From assembly GCF_030035675.1 (NCBI RefSeq), contig NC_084497.1:28567955-28631954 (forward strand): a stretch of DNA of 64,000 bases, given 5' to 3'. Of the stretch, positions 1 to 22,444 are shown piece after piece. Source of the stretch: Rhineura floridana. Lineage: Eukaryota > Chordata > Lepidosauria > Squamata > Rhineuridae. The notes under the pieces are model-generated. The model worked only from the letters and a program-made list of their open reading frames with translations, did no database searches and was not told where the DNA came from. The position numbers and the translations under genes are program-made. Within the stretch, counting starts at the first letter, position 1. Every line of letters begins with the position of its first letter.

Positions 1-102
1 CGCCTGGTAAAAGCTGGCCTGCTTGAGGAACGTTAAACCAGGTTCTGCTAGCATGCGCCGGGAGAGAGGCTGTGTGGCAGAGCATGTGCTGTGCATGTAG
101 AA

Positions 103-622
103 CAGGATCGGGGAACACATGGCCCGCCAGGCGTTGCTGAACTACAACTCCCATCAGCCACTATGGCCAATTGTCAGGGATGATGATTGGAGCTGGAGTC
201 TAGCAACATAAGGAGGACCGCAGATTGCCCATCCCATTGCATTAACAGGAGGCAGAGTTGTAATGGAGGTAGCTAGGGGCAGTAAAGGCAAGTGACGTTC
301 TATTCAGGGATGGGGAACTCATGGCCTTCCACACAATGTTGGATACCAACTGCTGGCAGCCAGCATGGCCAATGGTCAGGGATGATGATGGGAGCTGTAG
401 TCCAGTAATATCCAGAGGGTCCCCCATCCCTGCATTTAAAAGGAGGTGGGGTTGCGATGAGAGTAGCTAGGGGCAGTAAAGGCAAGTGATGGTCTAGTTC
501 AGGGATGGGAAGCTGTGACCCCTCCTGGTGTTGCTGGACTCCAGCTCTCACAAGTCCTAGCCAGCATGGGCAATGGCCTGGGATGGTGGGAGCTGTAGTC
601 CGGTTGTTGTTCCCCATCCCTG
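103..622 (+). repeat. Array of three hAT-type hairpin MITEs separated by a 194-bp-period spacer
   Basis: Hairpin copies at about 103-237, 305-432 and 499-622 each begin near GGGGAAC/GGGAAG and end CCCATCCC(TG), with inverted arms. Between them is a spacer containing AGCTAGGGGCAGTAAAGGCA at 271 and again at 465, so the hairpin plus spacer repeats with a 194-bp period. The same spacer recurs at about 17,734-17,806. The array lies in an EMC1 intron. Confidence 0.8.
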
Positions 623-668
623 ATGCAGAAGGCCCCAGGACTTTTCCTGTTGGGCAGTAGACTTGGGA

Positions 669-860
669 AGGGCCGTAGCTCAGCAGATGAGCATCTGCTT
701 TACGTGCAGGAGGTCCCAGGTTCAATCCCCAGCATCTCCAAGTAGGGCTGGGAATGTTTCCAGTCTGAAACCCTAGAGGGCTGCTGCCAGTCAGTGTAGG
801 CGGTACTGAGCTAGTTGGACCAAGGGGTCTGAGTCAATATAAGGCAGCTTCCCTTCTTCT
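669..860 (+). repeat. tRNA-derived SINE, + strand
   Basis: Starts GGGCCGTAGCTCAG (A box) and has GGTTCAATCCCC (B box), then the 'gccagtcagtgtagg' body and 'ataaggcagcttccc' tail shared by the other SINEs in the window. It is not a tRNA gene, since it cannot fold as a full cloverleaf after the B box. Confidence 0.9.
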
Positions 861-1130
861 TAAAATACCTCTCTGATGGAAAGTCTCATGGGACCAGTGG
901 TCTGATTCGGCACAGGGAATTTTGTTTTGATAGGTAGTCCGTCCTTCCCTCCTGCAGTCTGGAGAGTCCAAACACAGGTCTACCACCTCCACTCCTGTTG
1001 GTCACAACTAGGCCAGGCTCATCCAAGGGAAGCCGTATCTGAATGCAATTCCCCACCCCACCAAGCATTTTCTCGCTAGCTTCTTGCAGGAGTGTTTTCT
1101 TATTCTGTCTCCGCACGCTGCATTTTGCAG

Positions 1131-11353
<10,223 letters not shown>

Positions 11354-12720
11354 CTAGATATGCAGAGGCCAATCTGCCGGGCTGGATAGCAAAGACCCCA
11401 ACCCATTGAGCACCCTTGTCTGTTAAATAGCTGCTACCACTGATGGAGCGAGATCTATGGGGTCTTTTTCTTAGCTTTTCCAGTTGACAAGACACAGCCA
11501 ACTTGAATTCCTTGTGGGAAATGAGAAATGACAGGATCAAGAATATTCTACAAAATTACAGACTATAAAACTTTATTTTTCCTTTGGGAACTAGTCTGAA
11601 ATGGGTGGATTTGTCTTAAAAACCTTTAATGTACTGCCGCTGATCCCATTTCTGAATCACCTTTTGCCATAACATTCGATCCCCAAACTCAGCCTGTGTC
11701 ATCAATTAAACGTTACCTGGGAGGGGAGTCCACCATTTCTTTTATCCTGATAAGTTTCTAACCCACTGAACTCCCACCCTTTCATTGGGAAACTCTCCAT
11801 TCAAGAAAATGATGAACAACTTTGTAAATATGTGGAATACAAGGAGACGTCTGTGGAAGTCAGCATTCTGCAACCAAGTGATTTCCAAATGTTGTTGGAT
11901 TCCAACTCCCATCAGTCCCACCCAGCAGTGGGAAAGGCTGGTGTAGGGAATTTTTGGAGACAGATACTAATTAACATGGAGTCAAAGACAGAGCAGATAA
12001 GCTTGATTGTTTATAACGTGCAGAAGGGGTTTTTGGAGAAGACATAACTTGAACGGTCTAATATTATTTTGGTTGTTGCACTGAATGAAACCTTTTGCTT
12101 TGCATGTTCTTTACCAGAGAGTTGTATCCAATGATAGTCCTACTCTCATTAGACCCACAGAAATTAATGACCATGACTAATTTAGGTCCATTAATTTTAA
12201 ATGAGTCTACTCTGAGTAGGACTAACCTTAGATACAACCCCCATGGGTTTTTGGTGGGGTTGCAGGGGAGAGGTTGATTCTCTGGTGTCGACTTAATGTG
12301 ATGAATCTAAATCACCCTTTGCCATCATGCGGTGCACTCCAGATGATGTTGGACTACATCAGTCCAGATGCACAACAGAGGGGCTGATGGGAGCTCAAGA
12401 ACAGCTAGAGGGCACCATATTGGTGAAGGCTGATCTACATTATGAGCTTCCTCCAGTAATAATTTATTGCTTATTTGAATTGGGGGGCACATAATGGATT
12501 GCATCGCAATGGAGACTTGGGGAGGCAGGGAGAGACTGAGGTGTTGGTTTACTGGCCAGCTTGTTAAGGGGATGGGTACACAGCCTGGATATTTGGTTAG
12601 CAGAGTGGCAAAGCCAGCCCCTTTCCTTCCCCCACCTCTCCATTTGTGTGGAGAGGAACTTGAAGTCACTTCTGTACAGGAGCATCCAGATCAGTTTCGC
12701 TAATAAAAACAAAAAAAACC
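11354..12720 (+). other. EMC1 3' UTR and 3' flank; polyadenylation site not fixed
   Basis: After the stop there is about 500 bp of unique-looking sequence. ATTAAA at 11705-11710 and AATAAA at 12702-12707 are the two candidate polyadenylation signals; a GT-rich stretch follows the second. Between them lie a partial hairpin MITE (about 11860-11945), a palindromic repeat (12124-12242) and another hairpin fragment (about 12325-12440), so the nearer site is somewhat more plausible. RNA data would settle it. Confidence 0.5.
12124..12242 (+). repeat. Palindromic TACTCTGAGTA-family element, nearly whole
   Basis: Runs from TTGTATCCAATGATAGTCC to CTTAGATACAACCC with long inverted arms and 'aatgaccatgactaatttagg' in the middle. 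Lies between EMC1 and UBR4. Confidence 0.85.
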
Positions 12721-13129
12721 CTGGTTTGTCACATTTGGCTTATGTATATTTGTCTGTAACTAAGGATTGTCGCAACCAGCGGTTTGGGTTAAGTGACAGC
12801 CTCTCTGCATGTCAGAATTTTTGTTCAGGATAAAAATAGCAAGAGGCGGCCGAACTTTTAACTCGTCGGAGGCAGAAGACAAGGCCAGCAACACACATTA
12901 TATTATTTGGTTTGTTCAGAGCATTTGTATCTTCTGCTCTTCCGCCGAAAAAAGGCCCCTGCACCAGCTGATAGAAATCTCCAAAGCTCGTTCTGCCTTT
13001 CACAAAGGGGGAGTCTGTCCACCAGTCTTAACCACAAAAGGGAGTCCCATTGAGTACAGTGGTAAAGATTGGGATCTCTGACACAACCGCTTTTTGAAAG
13101 TCGTATCTTGGGCTTCTGAGAGAGCATGT

Positions 13130-13970
13130 TCACCCGTGAACTCGACGGGGCTTACCGATGAGTTCAAAGAACGAGGAAGGTGTTTACACTAGTCCACGCG
13201 TGGAACTGCCGTTGCTAGGAGCGCATGCCCAGTTTCAATCCAGAGCGAAACTAGCTGACTCACGTTTCTGCGCATGCGCCCTTCTCGAGCGACAGGAACG
13301 GAAGAGTTGGGGAAACAATAAGTGACGCACCGTCACTCACTACCGGTATTCATTCGACACCCCCCACCAAGCCGGGCAGGAAGGCGCTTTATCCCACAAC
13401 AGAAAAAAAACCCCAACCCTCTGGTGTGTCGCTGACATAGCCAAAGCAAAAGAAGGGTAGTTGCAATGCAGCCATTCTAGCCCTCCCTCAATCTCTATAG
13501 CCAACCCCCTCTTCAGTTTTCGCCTCGGATGCCGGAAAGTAGAGAACTTCCGCTCCGAGAACCGGAAGTGCAGGCGAAAGTGCTGCAGAGCCTATTTCCT
13601 GAGACGAAGTTGCGCCCCTGAGGAGAGGTCGTAACTTCCGCCCTCTAACCGGAAGTGCTCCTCCGGCCTCTGTTTCCCTCGCTTCAGCAACTCAAACGTT
13701 TCTGGAACCTGAACTGAGGAGAGCCGTCGTCGTCAAGATGGCGGCGTCGGGCGGAGTCGTCGTCGGCAGCGCTGGTTCTTCCCCGACCGGGGCAGCGGCG
13801 GCGGCGGCAGCAGCGGAGCGGGAGCCCGGCTGGGAGGTCGCGGTGCGGCCGCTTCTCTCCGCCTCGTACTCGGCCTTCGAGATGCGAGAACTGCCGCAGC
13901 TGTTGGCCTCCGTCATTGAGAGGTAGGGTGGGGCGGGGCCTTGGGAGTGGTGGGGCGGGGCCTTTGCCAC
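13130..13970 (+). promoter_or_regulatory. UBR4: UBR4 CpG-rich promoter and 5' UTR region
   Basis: CpG density rises sharply from about 13130 through exon 1 and falls in intron 1. No TATA box is seen at a useful distance. An NRF1-type palindrome TGCGCATGCGC is at 13269-13279. Four ETS cores (CGGAAGT or its complement) are at 13546-13552, 13563-13569, 13634-13640 and 13650-13656. A YY1-type motif CAAGATGGCGGC at 13734-13745 spans the start codon. This set is typical of housekeeping promoters. The transcription start was not located; the region between about 13660 and 13737 is the likely 5' UTR. Confidence 0.75.
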
Positions 13971-16900
13971 GTCTGGGCCCCTCCCCATTTGGATTTATTG
14001 CGCGTGGAGGGAGGGGCCACAGGGAGGTGTTTATGCTTATAATTATAAGAGGAGGAGGAGAAATAAAATTTATGCGTGGGGCGGGCAAATATTTAATATT
14101 TGATATTTTGGACCGTATCCAGCTAAGTCCTGGTCTGAGGAGACCCATTGGATTTCACTTTAATTATTTTATTTTGTTTATTTATTATTTGTTTTATATC
14201 CCGTCCTTCCTCCCAGCAGGAGCTCAGGGTAGCAAACAAAAGTACTAAAAACACTTTAAAACATCATAAAAACAGACTTTAAAATATATTAAAACAAAAC
14301 ATCTTTAAAAACATTTTTTTTAGAAAAGCTTTAAAAGCATCTTTTTAAAGGCTTCTGCTAGGAGGAAGGGCGGGATGGATGGATAGATAGATAGATAGGT
14401 TTTAAAAGATGTTTTAAATTCCAACAAAAATACAGATTTGGATAAGGTCTCTACTTAAAAGGCTTGTTGAGAGAGGAAAGTCTTCAGTAGGCACCGAAAA
14501 GATAACATCAGAGGCCCTCCTCCGGGTGCCTACTCGGAGGGAAGCTGGAAGGCTGGCAAAAAGGGAGAGGGTTCTTCCCAGTGGTGGCCCCCAAATTATG
14601 GAATGATCTCCCTGATAAGGTGTGCCTGGTGCCAACACTTATCTTTTCAGTGCCAGGTCAAGACTTTCCTCTTCTTCCAGGCATTTTAGCATGTGTTTTT
14701 AAATTGTTTTAAATTTTAAGTTGTGTTTTAAATGTTTTTTAAAATATGTGTTTTAAATTTGTATATTTGTTTTTAATGTTTTTAGTTACTGTAAACCGCC
14801 CAGAGAGCTTCATATAAATAAATAAATAAAACAGATGGTGCCTGTCTAATATTTGAGGGGAGGGGATTCCAAAGGGTAGATGCCACTACACTAAAGGTCC
14901 GCTTCCTATGTTGTGCGGATTGGACCTCCTGATAAGATGCTATCTGCAGGAGGCCGTCATCTGCAGAGACCAGCGATCGACTGAGCATATAAGGGATAAG
15001 ACGGTCTTTCAGGTATCCTGGTCCCAAGCTGTATAGGCCAAAACCAGAACCTTGAACATGGCCCAGTAGCTAATGGGCAGTCAGTGCCTACCTCACAGGG
15101 TTGCTGTGTGGATTAACCTGAAAAAGGTTCCCCACTTCTTCTTTCATGAAAGGCCTTCCCAGAGTAGCTAACAATTATAAAATCAGAGCTACTTAAATAT
15201 AATAAGAAAGCGAGGTAAACAGCACGAACAACTGTAGCAGGAACTCATCAAGTCTATTCCCCGGGTCAAAAGCAAACTGCCAAAATGCCCTTCTTTGCTC
15301 CCGTCAGATTGTTTTCTGCCTCTGTTGTGCAACTGTTTGCTTTGAATCCTCTGTTTTGCAGAGTTGCACAAACTTCAGCCGACTACTGTTTTTTTTTTGT
15401 GTGTGTGTGTGTGTGTGTATGTTTATGCTTTCAAAGTTCTGGTGAATACTATGGGGCATTAACAAAACAAACAGCATGAGCCTCATCGAGGCAGCAGAGA
15501 GGGAAACTGATACCTAATAGCGAGTGTGGAAGGTGCTTTCGCTCAGTTAGCTGTTTCTTTCAGAGGTGTCACTCCTGTGCTGTTTGTTATCCTGTTGCCT
15601 GGATCCTGCAGCGGTTCCCGAAATGGTTTGGGAAACGGATAGAGCTAATTTGATGAAAGACTTGGAAATGTCTTGATCAGTTTTTGTTAATGTCCTTGTA
15701 GTCCATATTACATGTAGGGGCTCTCCCCACAAGTATCGGTCTTGGTCAGCCTGATGGATGACCTTTATTGAGAACGGGGCAAGGGTGTTTGGCTTCACTC
15801 CTTACTCTCGATCCTTTTGTGGCTTTTGGAGGCATTGGCCATGCTATCCTCCTGCACCGCTTCTCTGGGATGGGTATTGGGGGCACTGTGTTAACAGGGG
15901 CCCCAGGTCCTACTTAGGAGGCTGAATGTAGAAAGTAGCATTGGCAGAGTGCTCTTTGGCTGCCTGACAGTTATGTTATGGGATGCTGCAGGGCACTATT
16001 CTATCTCCAGTGCTATTAAGTTTTGGGAACAGTCATTAGCAATTTTGGGGGCAACTTCTGGTGTGCAACAGGTTGGCAAAGCCAGATTGAGGTTTGAAGC
16101 TGTGTGGACCTTTGTTCATACAAGCATGTTGAACCTGGCTCATTAGCGTATAGGCCAGGAGGAGCCAACATGGTGTCCTTCAGATGTTGTTGGACTGTAG
16201 CTCCCATTTTCCTGGAGCATTGGTCATGCTGGCTGGGGCTGATGGGAGTTGTGGCACCTTCCAGATGTTGCTGGACTGCGTTATCTGATATAGGCATTTG
16301 GTGCAGTGCTTTCAACACGTGGATGTGAAGTTACGGGATATTTTTACTTGACTCGTTGGCGAATTTTACATCCTGTTAAATGTTTAATGTATGAATTGGT
16401 CTTTTTTGTTAGCGTTGTGTTGTAGTGATATTTATACTTTTCATTCTGTATCATTATGCTGCTGTGTTTAGACTAATTTTTAAAAAATGTGAATCACTTT
16501 GAGCACAGATATAACTTTGGAAAATATGTTGTATGAAAAAGTGAAAATTTGAAACTCTCATAATGGCTGTTGTTGATAGCAGCCGAGATAGCATGGGCAA
16601 GAAAATGAAAGTGTCCCCATGTCTGGAACTGGCTGAAATGGATAAATGAACCATGTTGATCCAGAGGAGAGGAGGAAGATTGCAGAATACTAACCTTGTT
16701 AAAAAGTGGTCTTGTTCTGTTGGTGTTTGGAATGTAAGCTGTGAAAATGTAAGGCTCGAAAGAAATCTGTTTTTGTACTTATTTATTTATTTATTACATT
16801 TATATACCGCCCCATAGCCGAAGCTCTCTGGGCTGTTTACAGCAACAATAAAAACAAATATACAAATTTTAAAAAACAAAAACAATTTAAAAACACAATT

Positions 16901-19900
16901 TTTAAATTTTTTAAAAACAATTTAAAAACACATGCTAACATGCCTGGGAGAAGAGGAAAATCTTCACCTGGAGCCAAAAAGATAACAGTATTGGCGCCAG
17001 GCATACCTTGTCAGGGAGACCATTCCATAATTTGGGGGCCACCACTGAGAATCCCATATACATCCCATATGAAAAAGAAAAGGAAATCTTTTCCATACTA
17101 TATGTCACCAAAGTGCAGGACAGTCCCTGAGAGCATTGAAATGACTGGTTCTTGATCCTGTTTCTCTTGATTCTTTCTTTCTCTGCAGTGAGTCTGAAAT
17201 CTTGCACCACGACAAGCAATATGAACCTTTCTACTCGTCCTTTGTTGCGCTCGCAACACACTACATCACCACAGTGTGTGGACTGGGTGAGTGTCCAGCA
17301 GGAGTTGGGATGTTCTCGAGCCGTCATTCATTCTCCCCCAGTGAAGAAGTGTCTTTCACTCGCTTAAAATGTATAAAGCAAACGGGGCTAGAGAAGGAAA
17401 TGGAAGATGAGGTGTATGAACCAGCAGTGAACTTTCAAGGGGAGGAGAGAGAGCAGCAAACGGCACAAACAACAACGACAAAAAAGAGTTTCTCAGAGGT
17501 TTCTTCATAGGGAACCAGAGGAAGGGGCAAGGAAAGGGAACCCAAGCATAGGCAATGGGGCAAAGATGGGGAGGCCATGGGAATATGCTGAAACAGGGTT
17601 GGGGAGCCTGGTGTGGCCCTCCAGATGTTGCTGCACCCCAGCTCCCATCAGCCCCAGCCGGCATGGCCGATGGTCAGGGATGATGAGAGTTGTGTCCAGC
17701 AACATCCAGAGGGCCACAGGATCCCTATCACTGCACTAAAAGAAGGCAGGGCTGTGATGGGGGTTGCTAGGGGCAGTAAAGGCAAGTGATGGTCTGCTTC
17801 AAGAATAGGGGACCTGCGACTCCCACTTCCAAACAGCCCTGGCCAGCACCACCAGCCCTCAGGGATGATGATGGCATTTGTGTCCATCAGTGTCTGAACC
17901 AACCCTTTTTGGTTTCCCAGTACCTAGAAATCAGCTGCAGTCTGTGGCAGCTGCCTGCAAAGTCCTGATTGAGTTCTCCCTGCTGCGACTTGAGAACCCG
18001 GATGAGGCCTGTGCCGTTTCACAGGTAAGAGAGGAAGCAGGCGTGACTCTGTATGTGTGTGCGCGCGTGTATGAGTAAGCATAATTTAATAGTTTCTAGG
18101 CTTAACTTAAATCAGTGGTGGGAAGCTTCTCCCCCTCCCCCCCCGTCATGTTTCTGGACTCCCAGCTTCCATCATCCTGACTCATTCCCAGCCAGTGTGG
18201 TCATGGGCATGTTTTTTCCCACCCTTCCTTTATAGGAATAGTGGATTAGATGGCCCGGTCACCTGACTCTGTAGAAAGTTTCAAATGTACAATGTTGCCT
18301 TGCTGGTGCTGTACCTCTAGGCACACTCCCACCTTATGTGTTGCGTTAAAACTGGACAAAGTCCTGCTGTCCATGGAAATGCCACCAGAGCAGATGCAAA
18401 GTGTTTCCATGTCTTGCTTGCCCTTGGCCCTCTCTCTGTAGAAACACCTGATCCTGCTGATCAAGGGCCTGTGCACTGGCTGCAGCCGCCTTGACAGAAC
18501 CGAAATCATCACGTTCACAGCTATGATGAAGTCGGCCAAACTACCCCAGACAGTGAAGACCCTCTCTGACGGTAAGCGCTATAGTACGGTGCAGTGGTTT
18601 GCCCATCGGACTAGGACCTGGGAGAGCCAGGGTTCAAATACTTGGCCATGAAGCTCACTGGGTGACCTTGGGCTAGTGACTGTCTCTCAGCCTCACCTAC
18701 CTCCCAGGATTGTTAGGAGGATAAACCATGTATGCTCCCTTGAGGTCCTTGGAGGAAAGGTGAGATATACTGTAAATGTAATAAATAAACTTTGCTGTGG
18801 GTGCCTCCCTGCTGAATGCGACTGAGAACATGGGCTTTCCTTTTTTATTGTGCAAGTATACAGGAATATACAGAAGGGGATGTTAGGATTGACTTAACGT
18901 GCTTCTGCCTCTTTCTTTGTCAGTGGAGGACCAGAAAGAGCTGGCTTCCCCGGTCAGCCCTGAACTGCGCCAGAAGGAAGTACAGATGAACTTCCTCAAC
19001 CAGCTAACGTCTGTCTTCAATCCTAGAGTGGCAACCTCGCCAATGCTGACACAGACTCAGGTACATATGGAAACATTGAGATTGTCTGTACCCAGTGCGG
19101 ATGAATGAAAGGAACTGGGGTAATTTGTCCCCACAAATGATGCTATTGAACCTGTTTGGAATTACAGAATAAGAAATGAATCCATTTTTTATTGTTGGCC
19201 GCACAACCCACTGTAGCTCAATTTTGGAAAGATCTGGCAGGTGTTAGTGTAGACTAAGCATTGATATCATATGGTACGAGACACAGCATCACTGGAAAAG
19301 CTTATAGATAAATTAAGGGCGGCATGAGATATAAGAAAGAGAGACAATTTCACAGTGGTTTGGTTTGATTTTATTAGATTTATTAGTGAACAGGCTAAGG
19401 GTCCAATAGTGCCAAGGGCATATTCTCAGATATGGAACAGTTGATGGATAGTTAACAAGGAAGTTGAGCCCAGCTCCCTGAAATGATCCTGTGAAAGCAA
19501 AAGGGAAAATATTAGAAATTAATAAATGTGTAATTGATTTACTATATAGCATAAACACAGGCCCAACTTAACACCTAAATTTAAGGAATAGATGTATGAG
19601 AAATGTAATGATGGATTCTGTTAATTCTTATATATTCTTTTTTTTGTTATGTTTTTATGAGTTTGTAATGTCTAAAGGAAATTAATAAAAATTATATCAT
19701 AAAAGAAAGGAACTGGGGAAGGCCCATAGCTCAGCGACAAAGCACCTGCTTTGCATGCAGAAGGTCCCAGGTTCAATCCCTGGCACCATGCCCAGGTAGG
19801 GCTGGGGAAGACCTCTGGATAGCTGCTGCCTGTCATTGTGGGCAAGGCTGAGCTAGATGGACTGATGGTCTGACTTGGCATAAGGCAGCTTTCTCTGTCT

Positions 19901-21162
19901 TAAGGGAACGGTCGTAATTCAGTGGTAGAACATCCACTTTGCAAGCCAGAAGGTCCCAGTTCCAGTCTCTGATAGCATTCCCAGGTAGGACTGGGGAACC
20001 CTCCCTTCCTGAAGCCCTTGAGAGCCGCTGCCAGTCAGTGTAAACAAGAGTTGAGATAGATGGACTAATGGTTTAACTCAGTTTGAGGCTGCTTATTCTG
20101 TTCCTGTGGCCTGGCTAGTACCTGAAGGTTCCCAATCCAAGTCTAGGCCACTCCACAAGTGATACTGAGCTGACCCCCTTCAGGCGAGACCCCTTTTTTT
20201 TAGATGGTGGTAGGCAGGGTTTGTCTAGGATATTAACTTCATATTCTGCCTAATAGTTTTTATAAGTTTTAGAAATGATAAATAAATTTCGTGAACTATA
20301 TATATAAAATTGTTGGAAGGTGGTTGCTGGTCTCCATCACAACTTGGTCATAACCGTGAAACGTAGATATTGTCATTATGGTGGTCACTTGCATGTGAAA
20401 CTCTTTGAGCATTTAGGAAAAGTGCTGTATAAACGCAGAGTGGCACAAAGGCTAGTGTTACATAGCACCCGCTTTCCATCGTTTAGGGAGAAGGCGAAAG
20501 TGACGACCAGGCGTCCACAGACCAGGCCTCCGCAGCCAAGACGAAGAGTGTATTTATTGCTCAGAATGTGGCCAGCTTGCAAGAACTTGGTAGGAAAAGG
20601 GTTTTAAACTTATCGCTACTGTCACTTTATTTTTCCAAGGGAGCGAGTGTAAAAGAAATTAAAAGAAAAAATAGGCAGTCAGGCCTTTGTAGCTGACTCA
20701 TATAATATTTCCATAGGCAGAGACTTTCTCCTGCTGAATACCAGTTGCTGGAGAGGGGAGGGCAGCAGGGGAGGGGCTCTTTCCTTCATGCCCTACTTGT
20801 GGGCTTCCTGGAGCACCTGATTGGCCACTGTTAGAAAGAGGATGCTGAACTAGATGCAGGGCTCTTCTTACATTCTTATGAGTAACAGTGAGGGAGGGTT
20901 GTTGCCTTCACGCCCTGCCTGCGGGCTAGACTGCTAGGCTTAGATGGTCTGAAGTAGCAGGGCGCTGCTTCTTCTTCTTTTGGACCCACTCCCTGCCTTT
21001 CTTTTCAACAGGTGGCTCTGAAAAGCTGCTACGAGTCTGCCTGAACCTCCCTTACTTCCTGCGCTACATAAACCGCTTCCAGGATGCCGTCTCTGCCAAT
21101 TCCTTTTTCATCATGCCAGCCACTGTAGCTGACGCCACTGCAGTCCGTAATGGGTAAGAGAG

Positions 21163-21199
<37 letters not shown>

Positions 21200-22444
21200 C
21201 TCCCTGCCCCACACCCGATACCCAGCTTGCATTGGGCATCGTCATAAAGTCTTGGCTGGCATCTACTCCCTCCTGGGTTTTCGTGCCAGGAAGCCAATGT
21301 TTTCCTGCCTGTGGTGAGTCCCAAACTAACCTTGCATATTTTTCCCCAACTGTCTCTGCAGGTTCCATTCGCTGGTGATTGATGTGACGATGGCTTTGGA
21401 CACCCTCTCCCTCCCTGTTCTAGAGCCTCTGACTCCCACAAGGCTGCAGGACGTCACTGTTCTGGCTCTCAGTTGCCTCTACGCAGGTGAACGCTCACCT
21501 GATGTCAACAGGGCATGATATGTGTGCACTCACACACAAACACAGCATCTCTTACCTTGTCACTGTGATCTGGGAGGGAAAGGACAGATCCCTCTCTCCT
21601 GTCCCAGTGAAAGTGCTCGTTAGGGGGAGGAGCCTGTCATGGCTCTCTGTATGCCCCTCCCATTCCTCTTTTAGTTTCCCTGGTGATAGATTGTAAATTC
21701 CTCAGGGCGGGGACTTACCCTCTTCTACTCTGCAAAGCAACAATTGCATCTGATGGTCAACTGATAAAACATTGGGTTGTATCCAGTGTTGTTTCTGCTT
21801 GGAGTAGACTTGTTGGGATTAATGGACACGATTAACTTGGGTCTTGGGGAACCTTTGCCCCTCCAGATGTTGCTGGGCTCCTGATTCACATCAGCCCTGG
21901 CAGCGAGCAGCACCAGTGGTCAGAAATGAGGGGAGTTGTAGTCCAGCAGCATCTGGAGGGCCACAGGTCCCCCACATCTGGTCTGTGCCAACCTGGTGCC
22001 CTCCATATGTTGTTGGTCTTCGGCTCCCACCAGCCCCAGCTGTGCTGGCTGGGGCTGATGGGAGTTGTAGTCCAAAATGACGAGGTACTGAGTTGGGTGA
22101 GCCTAACAGACTTGAATACAACCCAGTTATATCTATGTGGCTTGTGCTTTGGGAACAGCAGGAGCTCCGGCAAAGCACTGACCGTTAAGGCTTCCTTGAT
22201 CGGCGGTTGGGATGCTTCTTCCTGCCCCCAGGCAGCCTTATTATGGGATGTAAAGTCGTGGCTTGTAGCGCTTGGGGCGGCTCTGCCTGACGCCGAGATC
22301 CCTTCCTCTCTCTGCTTAGGGGTGAGCGTGGCGACCTGCATGGCCATCCTGCACGTGGGCAGCACCCAGCAAGTCCGCACTGGCTCCACGAGCTCTAAAG
22401 AAGAAGACTACGAAAATGACGCAGCCACCATTGTGCAGAAATGT
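13738..22444 (+). CDS. UBR4: UBR4 exons 1-9 (residues 1-383)
   Basis: Exons: 13738-13922, 17189-17286, 17921-18024, 18442-18571, 18924-19060, 20487-20589, 21012-21153, 21362-21486, 22320-22444. Exon 1 encodes a low-complexity start with an eight-alanine run from GCG/GCA repeats, then the conserved [12 protein letters not shown] block. Later exons give [36 protein letters not shown] and [12 protein letters not shown], all conserved helical-repeat sequence. Exon 6 (20487) has a short pyrimidine tract and joins as [12 protein letters not shown], where mammals read TQTLVEGEND as remembered. Intron 1 (3.3 kb) is full of LINE fragments. Confidence 0.97.

Noticed and set aside
103-622. CRISPR-like array
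   Set aside because: Regular spacing is due to tandem hairpin MITEs in a vertebrate intron; the spacers are alike, not unique.
669-745. Possible tRNA gene (A and B boxes)
   Set aside because: The body continues as a SINE found some 17 times here; no full cloverleaf.
21886-22389. 167-codon minus-strand and 188-codon plus-strand open frames
   Set aside because: They run through two hairpin MITEs and UBR4 exon 9. The + frame includes exon 9 by read-through of the intron, so it is not a separate gene.
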